Of a stretch of 8,822 nt of DNA, positions 1 to 6,818 are shown piece by piece. Positions within the stretch are counted from its first letter, which is position 1. Each line of letters begins with the position of its first letter. The DNA is from Deltaproteobacteria bacterium (GTDB lineage Bacteria > Desulfobacterota > Desulfobacteria > Desulfobacterales > Desulfobacteraceae). The position numbers and the translations under genes were made by a program. Location of the stretch: assembly GCA_019314105.1 (NCBI GenBank), contig JAFCZY010000155.1, forward strand, positions 1-8,822. Direction: 5' to 3'. The notes under the pieces were generated by a model, which did not search any database, was not told where the DNA came from, and saw nothing but the letters and a program-made list of their open reading frames with translations.

Positions 1-18
1 TGTTTTACAATTTTAATT

Positions 19-1572
19 CTATTTTTTATCCAGTACGTCCCGTATTTTTTTGGCAGGATCCTTCATCACAATTGGCTTTAAGAGAAACCCCTTAATACCC
101 AGAGATGCCGCTTTTTCTTCAGACATGGTTTCACTGAACCCGGTGCACAGCAATATGGGGATATCAGAGCGTATTTTAATCAGTTCAGATGACAATTTGT
201 CCCCCGGCATGTTGGGCATTGCCATATCCGTGATGACCAGATCAAACTTGTTTGGGTTAGCCCGAAACGCTTCAAGGGCATCAAGGCTGCTGGTACGAGA
301 GGTCACCTGATATCCCAAATGCTCCAGCACCTGCTTTTCCATTACAACGATGGCCGCTTCATCATCCACCAGTAAAATTCGCTCTGTTCCGGTCCGGACA
401 GGGTCTTCAGGTTGGGTACTCTGTTTTTCAAAAGCACTCTTTTCTATTGGGAAATAGACGTTGAATTGTGTTCCTTTGCCAGGTTCGCTGTAGACATGGA
501 TACTACCCTTCATGCTGTTTACAATGCCGTGTACCACGGAAAGTCCCATGCCGGTTCCTTTTCCGACTGCCTTGGTCGTAAAGAAGGGATCAAAGATTTT
601 TTCTAGTATCGTTTTATCCATACCTGTGCCAGTATCTGATACAGTTAGGCAGGCATAGTCTCCAGGTTCCAGGTCAGGCATTATTACGTCATCTTCTCCT
701 AATTGGATTTCTTTGAGGCTGACTTTCAGTTCCCCTCCGGTCTCCTCCATGGCATGATAGGCATTGGTGGTAAGGTTCATTACAATCTGATGAATCTGTG
801 TGGGATCTGCTTTGATGACACCACAGTCAGGATTGATATCTTGCTTGATGTCAATGGTGGTGGGGATAGTGGATCTGATCAGTTTTAATGCTTCTTTGAC
901 AATGGGCTGCAGTTTCATCAGGATGAGCTCATTTGGTTCCTGACGGGCAAAGGAGAGGATCTGTCTTACCAAATCCTTGGCTCTCAAGGCACTGGTATTA
1001 ATTTTATTTAGACTGTCTCGGAGGGGACTGTCTTCAGAAATTTTCATTAATAACATATCGGTATACCCTAAAATTGGGAAAAGAATATTATTAAAATCAT
1101 GAGCAATCCCACCGGCAAGGGTGCCGATGGATTCCATCCTTTGAGATTGGCGAAGTTGAAATTCAAGCTCTGTCTTTTCATCAATTGACTTTTTCCGTTC
1201 AATAGCATAGCGGATTGTTCTGCTCAATAAAACAGTGTCAATTTGGTCTTTAACTAAATAATCCTGTGCACCATGCCTCATGGCTTCAATGGCCAGGTCT
1301 TCATTGTTTAAACCCGTTAGAACTACAATAGCAGTCTGAGGAAAGTTGGAAAAGACCTTGATAAGTGTATTAAGGCCAGATGAATCCGGCAAGGATAGAT
1401 CCAACAAAATAATATCAGTATCTATCTCTGAGGCATTTTGAAAAATTTTTTCTAGACAGTTGAACTCTGTCACTTCATAAACAGACGTCCCACAATCTTT
1501 TAAATACTCTTTTATGAGGCGGGAATCTCCTGGATTATCCTCAATAAGTATGATGTTGATTTTTTCAGCCAT
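19..1572 (-). CDS. Hybrid histidine kinase, REC-HisKA-HATPase-REC
   Basis: This 517-residue protein has no membrane segment and should be cytoplasmic. REC1 (about 5-122) has Glu11-Asp12, acceptor Asp58 in LLDLSLP, Thr86 and Lys108. A short coiled linker (about 123-146) follows. The kinase core has H-box GGIAHDFNN with His158, N-box around Asn266/Asn270, G1 box DTGTGM (313-318) and G2 box GKGTGMGL (337-344). REC2 (about 397-515) has Asp403-Asp404, acceptor Asp449 in VITDMAMP, Thr477 and Lys499. All phosphorelay residues are intact. With no sensor of its own, it probably takes input through REC1, perhaps as part of a relay with the sensor kinase and regulator upstream. REC2 may then receive phosphate from His158 or act as a phosphate sink; which, and what the final output is, cannot be told. 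The ATG at 1572 overlaps the regulator's stop as TAATG, with no strong SD, so translation is probably coupled. Confidence 0.93.
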   Translation of the reverse strand: MAEKINIILIEDNPGDSRLIKEYLKDCGTSVYEVTEFNCLEKIFQNASEIDTDIILLDLSLPDSSGLNTLIKVFSNFPQTAIVVLTGLNNEDLAIEAMRHGAQDYLVKDQIDTVLLSRTIRYAIERKKSIDEKTELEFQLRQSQRMESIGTLAGGIAHDFNNILFPILGYTDMLLMKISEDSPLRDSLNKINTSALRAKDLVRQILSFARQEPNELILMKLQPIVKEALKLIRSTIPTTIDIKQDINPDCGVIKADPTQIHQIVMNLTTNAYHAMEETGGELKVSLKEIQLGEDDVIMPDLEPGDYACLTVSDTGTGMDKTILEKIFDPFFTTKAVGKGTGMGLSVVHGIVNSMKGSIHVYSEPGKGTQFNVYFPIEKSAFEKQSTQPEDPVRTGTERILLVDDEAAIVVMEKQVLEHLGYQVTSRTSSLDALEAFRANPNKFDLVITDMAMPNMPGDKLSSELIKIRSDIPILLCTGFSETMSEEKAASLGIKGFLLKPIVMKDPAKKIRDVLDKK

Positions 1573-2012
1573 TATTTTATATTGGGTGGGAGCTCGACAA
1601 TATTTAACCAGAAGTTATTGATTGACTTTACCACTTTAATAAACTGATCCAGATCAACGGGTTTTGTAATATAGCAGTTGGCATGTAAATCATAACTTTT
1701 AAGGATATCTTCTTCTGCACTTGAGGTCGTTAAAACCACAACAGGTATAGATTTTAATTTAGGATCGGCTTTTATTTCAGAAAGAACTTCTCTCCCATCC
1801 TTTTTGGGCATGTTTAAGTCCAGAAGTATTAAATCTGGTGCAGGACTGCTCTGATATCCTCCTTGTTTTCTAAGAAAACTCATCGCCTCAACACCATCAT
1901 TGACCACGTGTAAATTATTCAGAATTTTTCCTTCTTTTAAGGCCTCTTTTGTCAGCCTTACATCTCCAGGACTATCTTCAATGAGAAGCACTTCTATTGA
2001 CCTACCATTCAT
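1572..2012 (-). CDS. Rcp1/CheY-like single-domain response regulator
   Basis: This 146-residue protein is a lone receiver domain. It has the acidic pair Glu12-Asp13 in IEDSPGD, the phospho-acceptor Asp65 in LILLDLNMP, Thr95/Thr96 in VVVLTTSS and Lys117 in YITKP, so it looks fully able to be phosphorylated. The [15 protein letters not shown] opening and the short tail after the last helix ([12 protein letters not shown]) are typical of the Rcp1 type that accepts phosphate from phytochrome-like kinases. The start at 2012 is chosen because the domain begins right after it, GGAGG lies 7 nt upstream, and it overlaps the kinase stop as ATGA. The frame is open further upstream to 2081, but that stretch lies over the kinase gene and adds no family sequence. 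No output domain is present, so it acts by protein contact or by phosphotransfer, perhaps to the hybrid kinase that follows. Confidence 0.93.
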   Translation of the reverse strand: MNGRSIEVLLIEDSPGDVRLTKEALKEGKILNNLHVVNDGVEAMSFLRKQGGYQSSPAPDLILLDLNMPKKDGREVLSEIKADPKLKSIPVVVLTTSSAEEDILKSYDLHANCYITKPVDLDQFIKVVKSINNFWLNIVELPPNIK

Positions 2013-3904
2013 GAGGGTTCCTCCATTTTTGGGATTATGAAATGAAAAGTCGAGCCGACACCTTGTTTGGATTCTACCCAAATACGGCCACCGTGACGTT
2101 CAACAATTTTTTTACAAACAGCAAGACCGATTCCTGTTCCAGGATACTCCGACCTGTTGTGCAATCGCTGGAAAATAACAAAAATACGGTCTGTAAATTC
2201 CGAATCCATACCAATTCCGTTATCCTTAATTGAAAAATTCCAGCCTTCGTCTGTTTCTTCAGCTTTGATAGTTATTTTAGTAACATCTTTACCTTTGAAT
2301 TTTATTGCATTGGCTAAAAGGTTTTGGAATAGTTGAATAAACTGGTTTTTATCTGCAACAATTGAAGGGAGAGAATGATAGGTGATTTCAGCTTTATTCT
2401 CATCAATTGTAACTGAGAGATTTTTGAGGACCTCTTTCATAATATCATCGGTACTGATTAATTTAAAAGGGGTCCCTTTTGTTCCGATTCTGGAATAGGT
2501 CAGTAGATCATTAATCAAAACATGCATGCGATTTGCACCATCTACTGCAAAATCAATAAAATCGTCTGCATCCTCATCAAGTTTCCCTTTGTACCTTCTT
2601 GCAAGCAATTGAACATAACTTGAAACCATTCTAAGCGGTTCCTGAAGATCATGAGATGCTACATAAGCAAACTGTTGCAGTTCTTCATTCTTATGCTCCA
2701 ATTCAGTAATTTTTTCTTTTACAGAATCTCGCATACCCAGAAAGCCTTGCTCAAGAGTGCCAATCTCATCATTGCCCACAACCTCAAGGTTAAAATCATG
2801 ATTGCCTTTAGAAATGGCTGATACACCGTCACCCAATCGATTAACTCTTTGTAAGATTAACTTATTAAAGCTGTATTTCAGAGAAGGCAATCCTTTAACC
2901 ACTGATGTGTGACTGGTATATACACCCAGGTTCCAATTTAAAAATTTTATTGGTTGAACAACAACGTAACTAAAAATTTTTCTATCATAAAAGGAAAAGG
3001 GGGTACCAAAGGCTTGTTTCCCTTTGGTAAAATTTGAAATTAACTCTGTAAGCCCTTCATTATCTAAGTTTTCTAAAGTTAATTTTTCATTCATTATTTT
3101 TTGTTTTTTTAAAATTTTCCCCCTGTAATCAGCATGGACAATAATATTTCCGTTATTATCAAATAAGAATCCTTTGCACCAGCCTTCGGTTTTGGCCATT
3201 TGTTCAATGTAGCTGAAAATTTCATCAAGGATAAAGTCACTTCCGGTAATGCCGAGAAAATGGTCTTTGTCATATAATGGGACGATTAAACTGGTCATCC
3301 ATTTTTTCCAGATAGAATCATAGTATACCTCAGTCCATACTGACTTTTTAGAGGGATTTTGTTCAGGAGTAGCTATCGAATAAAAAATATCTGTAGAAAA
3401 ATTATGATCCGCCTCAATTTTCAGCGCCCAGTCTTCTGGAAAAATTCGGATAAAATTTTGATCTGAGATAAAGTAAAAGTTATAAAAATCTTCAAGCAAT
3501 AATGGAGCGATATCTTTCCAAAGATTTTCCGTAGCTGCAAACAATCTCTTTTGTTCAGGGATCAATGTGTTTAGGTTTGAAAAAAATGCACCTGAAAATC
3601 CATCAGAACTTCTAAAAGCACCTTTGTGATCTTTTCTGATTTCGGTTTGAAGACTATTGTTTTTTCCAATCAGGGACTCTAAAACAACATGATTTGCAGC
3701 CACCCCCTGTTTTCTTTTCTTTTCAATTATCGTTTCAAGTGTGCCCTTATATCGTGAGCTAACCAGGAGCAATGATTTTTTGGCAGAGTTGATTCGGTAC
3801 TTTCCTTCAGAGTGAATAATCCATGACGCTGATCCCACTCCGAAAAACAGACAAAAGCCGAGTATCCAAAGAAATAATTTTTTTTCAATAGATTGATGCT
3901 GCAT
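2009..3904 (-). CDS. Cache-HAMP sensor histidine kinase, phytochrome-type core
   Basis: This 631-residue kinase has TM1 at about residues 10-30, then a double-Cache-like sensor at about 45-335. Its family-like segments are WTEVYYD (190-196), the IVPLYD...[11 protein letters not shown] run (207-227) and [15 protein letters not shown] (245-259). A HAMP-like segment (about 352-400, RVNRLGDGV then GNDEIG) and a short coiled coil (about 395-412) follow. The kinase core has the H-box SHDLQEPLR with His418, the N-box around Asn528/Asn532, the G1 box DNGIGM (561-566) and the G2 box GTGIGLA (589-595), all intact. SHDLQEPLR followed by an LLTYSRIGT region is typical of phytochrome-like kinases paired with Rcp1-type regulators, and such a regulator follows directly, its ATG overlapping this TGA by 4 nt. 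The expected second transmembrane helix between Cache and HAMP is not visible; about 16 polar-leaning residues (336-351) take its place. A purine-rich AAAAGGA lies about 14 nt before the ATG, a rather long spacing. Confidence 0.92.
   Translation of the reverse strand: MQHQSIEKKLFLWILGFCLFFGVGSASWIIHSEGKYRINSAKKSLLLVSSRYKGTLETIIEKKRKQGVAANHVVLESLIGKNNSLQTEIRKDHKGAFRSSDGFSGAFFSNLNTLIPEQKRLFAATENLWKDIAPLLLEDFYNFYFISDQNFIRIFPEDWALKIEADHNFSTDIFYSIATPEQNPSKKSVWTEVYYDSIWKKWMTSLIVPLYDKDHFLGITGSDFILDEIFSYIEQMAKTEGWCKGFLFDNNGNIIVHADYRGKILKKQKIMNEKLTLENLDNEGLTELISNFTKGKQAFGTPFSFYDRKIFSYVVVQPIKFLNWNLGVYTSHTSVVKGLPSLKYSFNKLILQRVNRLGDGVSAISKGNHDFNLEVVGNDEIGTLEQGFLGMRDSVKEKITELEHKNEELQQFAYVASHDLQEPLRMVSSYVQLLARRYKGKLDEDADDFIDFAVDGANRMHVLINDLLTYSRIGTKGTPFKLISTDDIMKEVLKNLSVTIDENKAEITYHSLPSIVADKNQFIQLFQNLLANAIKFKGKDVTKITIKAEETDEGWNFSIKDNGIGMDSEFTDRIFVIFQRLHNRSEYPGTGIGLAVCKKIVERHGGRIWVESKQGVGSTFHFIIPKMEEPS
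2020..2024 (-). promoter_or_regulatory. Shine-Dalgarno that fixes the response regulator start
   Basis: GGAGG on the minus strand is 7 nt before the ATG at 2012 and lies within the last codons of the sensor kinase. With the ATGA overlap it points to coupled translation of kinase and regulator, and argues against the longer reading from 2081. Confidence 0.75.
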
Positions 3905-3910
3905 GGTTTA

Positions 3911-3957
3911 TTAATCTATCCTTTTCAATTTTTTTTCGGCTATTAAATTTAATCTAT
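3911..3957. repeat. 9-nt direct repeat flanking the presumed start of transcription
   Basis: TTAATCTAT occurs at 3911-3919 and again at 3949-3957, 38 nt apart. One copy overlaps the candidate -10 region and the other lies in the 5' leader close to the kinase start. It could be paired operator half-sites or a coincidence in AT-rich sequence. Confidence 0.25.
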
Positions 3958-3970
3958 TCTTATTCTTCAA
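3942..3970 (-). promoter_or_regulatory. Candidate sigma-70 promoter of the kinase operon
   Basis: TTGAAG (3970-3965) and TTTAAT (3947-3942) are separated by 17 nt. They match the -35 consensus at four and the -10 at five of six positions. Transcription would start near 3935, about 30 nt before the ATG at 3904. The -10 overlaps a perfect 12-bp palindrome ATTAAATTTAAT (3942-3953). Because the region is AT-rich, chance matches are frequent. Confidence 0.35.
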
Positions 3971-4063
3971 TCGACTGATTCTCATTTTGACTTTAATGAT
4001 TTTTCAAAAACAGCTTATTATTTCTTCCCTTAACGAGGGTTTACTTTAAAAAGCATCAGTTCC

Positions 4064-4082
4064 CAATAAAATTGTTTTATTG
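4064..4082. repeat. AT-only inverted repeat (8-bp arms, 3-nt loop)
   Basis: The plus strand reads CAATAAAA, then TTG, then TTTTATTG: perfect 8-bp arms with one G-C pair each. On the minus strand a TTTTT run lies about 11 nt past the hairpin. As a terminator it is poor, because the stem is weak and the U-run is detached; it may instead be a protein-binding site or chance in AT-rich DNA. Confidence 0.35.
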
Positions 4083-4097
4083 TAATTTCCTTTTGTG

Positions 4098-4211
4098 TCA
4101 TTGGCCTGCACCATCATTCCAGTCGTCATCTGCTACAATTTTCTCAGGGTGCTGGTCAAAATGAGTTAAGGCGGAATCAGAAGGTTCAACAAGTTTGATA
4201 TTTATTTGCAA
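4098..4211 (-). CDS. Possible 37-codon ORF just after the speE-like gene
   Basis: The frame after the SpeE-like stop stays open in the same register, giving 40 sense codons between that TAA and a TGA at 4098. The only available start is TTG at 4211. The product begins LQINIKLVEPSD and ends ADDDWNDGAGQ, with a protein-like mix of hydrophobic and acidic residues. No good SD precedes it; a GAG in the SpeE C-terminus is the nearest purine run. It could be a small gene, the remains of the C-terminus of a lost downstream gene, a stop-readthrough extension of the synthase, or chance. I do not recognise the sequence. Confidence 0.2.
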   Translation of the reverse strand: MQINIKLVEPSDSALTHFDQHPEKIVADDDWNDGAGQ

Positions 4212-4220
4212 TATATAGTG

Positions 4221-5903
4221 TTACTCAAGCAGCCAGGATTCATGATTATAAATACTTAACAGAACCGGATGAAGAATGGTGTTAATCTGTTTGTTTGTTG
4301 TCGTAAGCGCATCTTTGCCAAAGACAAGCTCACTTCGGAATACCTGAGGAGTGATAAATCTTGTGGGCACATCAATGTCAAGATGCTTGATTCTCTCCAG
4401 AATTTTTTCTTTTTTAATATTGGGATGCCAGGCAAGGTACCATCCCCAGTCCCCAAAACTGGGTACATTCTCATGAAACGGAAGAGTGGTAAGTTCTGCG
4501 CTTTCAATGGTTCTGCCGATACAAAGAAAGCTCTCTTTTGCAAGATAGGGTGATGTTGCCTGAACCACCATTACCCCATGCTGTGACAGGTGCAGCCTCA
4601 CTTTTTTATAAAATTCTCTGGCATAAAGTTTGGTCAACTCAGGCGTGGAAGGGTCCGGCATATCGATAATGATAACATCCCAATACCCGGGTATTGCACT
4701 TAAAAATTTATCTGCATCAACATTCATCACTTTTACATCGGCAAGTTTTTGAGTTTTATATTGTTGGGTCTGCGGATTTTTTTTATGGGTTTCAATATAG
4801 AGTCTTTTATTGATTCCCGGAGTAATGCCTTTGCCTGCCATGGTAACAAGGCGGGCATCTTTGAAGGCATCCCGGTTAATTCGCTTTAAGACGGGATACG
4901 TTTTGGCAAGCCGGGTGATTTCAGGGTCAAGATCCACAAGAAGCACTTGTTTGACCTCTTTATATTTCAAGACCTCTCTTAAGACACATCCGTCTCCACC
5001 ACCGAGAATAAGGACCCGTGTTTTGATCGGCACCAGGTTCATGATCGGATGCACCATGGGTTCATGGTAGCGTTGTTCATCCGTGCTACAGAATTGCAGG
5101 TTCCCGTTTAAAAAAAGCCTGACTTCATCAAAGGGTTTGTAATGGGTAATGACGATATGCTGGTATTGGGTGGTTTTGCTTAAAATAATGGGGTCATCGT
5201 ACAGGGGCTGCTCAATCTTTATATTCCACTCGCGGTTATTGAGATATCCATAACAGACAGCACTAAACGTCATTACCATAATGACAGGTATCAGGACGCC
5301 TTTTTTTAACAGGCCCTTTTTTAAAAAATAAATAAAGGTGATAAAAGCCAGAGAAAAGTTGGCCCCAGCGGTTAAAAAGGCTGCCTCGGTGATAGGAGTG
5401 TATCTTAAGAGAATAAATACATATATGAATGATCCGATCAGACTGCCGATGTAATCCGCACTCAGGATGTTTCCAAGGTTGGTGGATAATTCTTTGCTGA
5501 AGTCATTATTAATCCGGATAATCACGGGAATTTCAAGTCCGATCATGATCCCGATGAAACTGACAAAAAAATAGAGGACCAGGCTGTAATGGGCAGTATA
5601 GCCGTATGATATATACGTTATGGTAGGAGAAAATCCTCCGGCAAGCGCCAGGAACGTTTCAACGGCGATGAAGGTATAAATAAGATATTTTTTTGAAATC
5701 TGTGCCTGGATCAGGCTGCCAAATCCCATCCAGAACAACATGAGCCCAATGACCATTGCCCATTGTTCAAAGGAATTGCCCAGAATCATGGAGGCAAGAC
5801 TTGCCTGAATATATTCAAGAATAATACCGCAGGCACCGCTTGCAAACATGCAGGCGCACAGCAGCACGGAGGCAAAGTTGAACTGAGCTTTTTTTCCCGT
5901 CAT
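4221..5903 (-). CDS. Membrane-anchored spermidine synthase-like aminopropyltransferase
   Basis: This 560-residue protein has a membrane half (about residues 8-222, some seven helices) fused to a spermidine/spermine synthase domain (about 230-525). Soluble SpeE is about half this length. Visible family motifs are QYQHI (246-250), LNGNLQ (265-270, Asn where soluble enzymes have Asp in LDG), DEQRYHE (275-281), the SAM-type nucleotide loop GGGDG (301-305), the acidic strand end VDLD (323-326), VDADKF (395-400), DMPDP (414-418) with the Asp pair that includes the expected catalytic base, and VPSFGDWGW near 480-488. The expected reaction is transfer of an aminopropyl group from decarboxylated SAM to an amine, here at the membrane; the true acceptor is unknown. 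About 35 extra residues lie between DARLVTM and VKVMNVDAD (about 355-389). The start at 5903 has no strong SD and follows the DUF350 stop by 3 nt, so coupling is likely. No SAM decarboxylase gene is present in the window. Confidence 0.9.
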   Translation of the reverse strand: MTGKKAQFNFASVLLCACMFASGACGIILEYIQASLASMILGNSFEQWAMVIGLMLFWMGFGSLIQAQISKKYLIYTFIAVETFLALAGGFSPTITYISYGYTAHYSLVLYFFVSFIGIMIGLEIPVIIRINNDFSKELSTNLGNILSADYIGSLIGSFIYVFILLRYTPITEAAFLTAGANFSLAFITFIYFLKKGLLKKGVLIPVIMVMTFSAVCYGYLNNREWNIKIEQPLYDDPIILSKTTQYQHIVITHYKPFDEVRLFLNGNLQFCSTDEQRYHEPMVHPIMNLVPIKTRVLILGGGDGCVLREVLKYKEVKQVLLVDLDPEITRLAKTYPVLKRINRDAFKDARLVTMAGKGITPGINKRLYIETHKKNPQTQQYKTQKLADVKVMNVDADKFLSAIPGYWDVIIIDMPDPSTPELTKLYAREFYKKVRLHLSQHGVMVVQATSPYLAKESFLCIGRTIESAELTTLPFHENVPSFGDWGWYLAWHPNIKKEKILERIKHLDIDVPTRFITPQVFRSELVFGKDALTTTNKQINTILHPVLLSIYNHESWLLE

Positions 5904-5906
5904 CTC

Positions 5907-6797
5907 TTACATGGAGAAGGCTATGATAATTGCAATCGCATTAATGGCGCTTACCACAACGATTAATGCTGCAATATTCCGGTCTTCTTTAACTTCCGTG
6001 GCAATATCGGTTGTGGGCAGCAGAAGTCTGTCGATCACTGCTCTGGAAATCAGCAGCATAACAATTCCGAAAAACGCATAGATACCAAAACCGGCAAGAT
6101 CATTGGCCCATCCTGTGAACGGACCTGAAATGCTTGACATGAGAATAATGCCCAACGCCATGAGAATACCACCCAGCCCGATACCGGCTGCAAGGTTATT
6201 ATTTTCAATCTCATGTCTTACATTAAAGGGTGTGATCAGCTCATAAAAAAGCCCAAAAATCAACAGGGTTATTTGACCCATGATAAAAAAGAGAATGGCA
6301 CTGGCAATCCCCTGAAAAAAGGTTCCGCCGGCTCCTGAAAGAGATCCGTTAAGAATAAATACCGTGGCAATATACATCCCTGCTTCAACCATACCCACAG
6401 CAGTATTCCCGACGACTTCCTTTCCGTCAGGCTGTTGGAATACTTTGACGCATTCTTCATCATTATTGATATGACCCAGCATGATAAAATCATTGGCAAA
6501 CCGGGATGAGAACATAAGTCCCGTGATGACAAGCCCGTCAATCAACAACTGGATTACATCAAGAAAAAAGCCTTTTGAAGCTCCGCCCATGGCGCCTGAC
6601 AGTGCAATGGCAATCCCGAGATAAAGCCCGGCCCTTCTCAAGCCCACAGCAACATTACCATCATCGATATGCGCATCATCATCAAATTCTTTGGTGCGCC
6701 AATCATCCACTTTTTTAACCAGCCAGATAAAAAAGATGCCCACAATGACATATGTAACTGCTTGACTAAGCCCTGTGAGAGTTACCGCTGTATTCAT
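5907..6797 (-). CDS. DUF350 membrane protein with four hairpin units
   Basis: This 296-residue integral membrane protein has about eight predicted helices, near residues 9-28, 49-70, 77-100, 130-152, 160-188, 202-224, 231-256 and 274-295. They form four helix pairs. The second helix of each pair opens with an Asn followed by small residues (GNVAVG, GNTAVG, NNLAAG, RNIAAL), with the Asn at 48, 131, 201 and 274. That spacing of 70-83 residues marks tandem DUF350 units. Short DUF350 proteins such as E. coli YjfL (about 130 residues) have about half as many helices. Charged loops with acidic clusters lie at 31-46 and 110-127. No enzymatic residues stand out and the function of the family is unknown; a channel, a carrier or a membrane platform for the neighbouring aminopropyltransferase are all possible. 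A strong SD precedes the gene and the SpeE-like gene follows 3 nt after its stop. Confidence 0.88.
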   Translation of the reverse strand: MNTAVTLTGLSQAVTYVIVGIFFIWLVKKVDDWRTKEFDDDAHIDDGNVAVGLRRAGLYLGIAIALSGAMGGASKGFFLDVIQLLIDGLVITGLMFSSRFANDFIMLGHINNDEECVKVFQQPDGKEVVGNTAVGMVEAGMYIATVFILNGSLSGAGGTFFQGIASAILFFIMGQITLLIFGLFYELITPFNVRHEIENNNLAAGIGLGGILMALGIILMSSISGPFTGWANDLAGFGIYAFFGIVMLLISRAVIDRLLLPTTDIATEVKEDRNIAALIVVVSAINAIAIIIAFSM

Positions 6798-6802
6798 TCT
6801 TT

Positions 6803-6809
6803 CCTCCTT
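6803..6809 (-). promoter_or_regulatory. Strong Shine-Dalgarno of the DUF350 gene
   Basis: AAGGAGG on the minus strand is 5 nt before the ATG at 6797. It is the closest match to the anti-SD in the window and lies in the only sizeable gap (21 nt) of the operon. Independent, efficient initiation of the DUF350 protein is therefore likely. Confidence 0.8.
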
Positions 6810-6818
6810 AGAATTGTT

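Larger units (their letters stand above)
3905..4220. other. 316-nt AT-rich intergenic region between the two operons
   Basis: The region is noticeably more AT-rich than the flanking synthase gene. From the SpeE side it holds the possible small reading frame, an AT-only hairpin, a short CCCT/AGGG inverted repeat at 4027-4039, a candidate promoter and a 9-nt direct repeat near the kinase gene. No GC-rich stem followed by a U-run was found, so the end of the upstream transcript is not marked by a classical intrinsic terminator. No convincing gene was seen on the plus strand. Confidence 0.7.

Noticed and set aside
2013..2081. Longer N-terminus of the response regulator starting at 2081
   Set aside because: The extra 23 residues lie over the kinase's C-terminal coding sequence, do not resemble receiver domains, and the start at 2012 has a good SD and an ATGA overlap.
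4027..4082. Intrinsic terminator after the synthase gene
   Set aside because: The two small inverted repeats are either AT-only or only 4 bp long, and neither is followed directly by a U-run on the minus strand.
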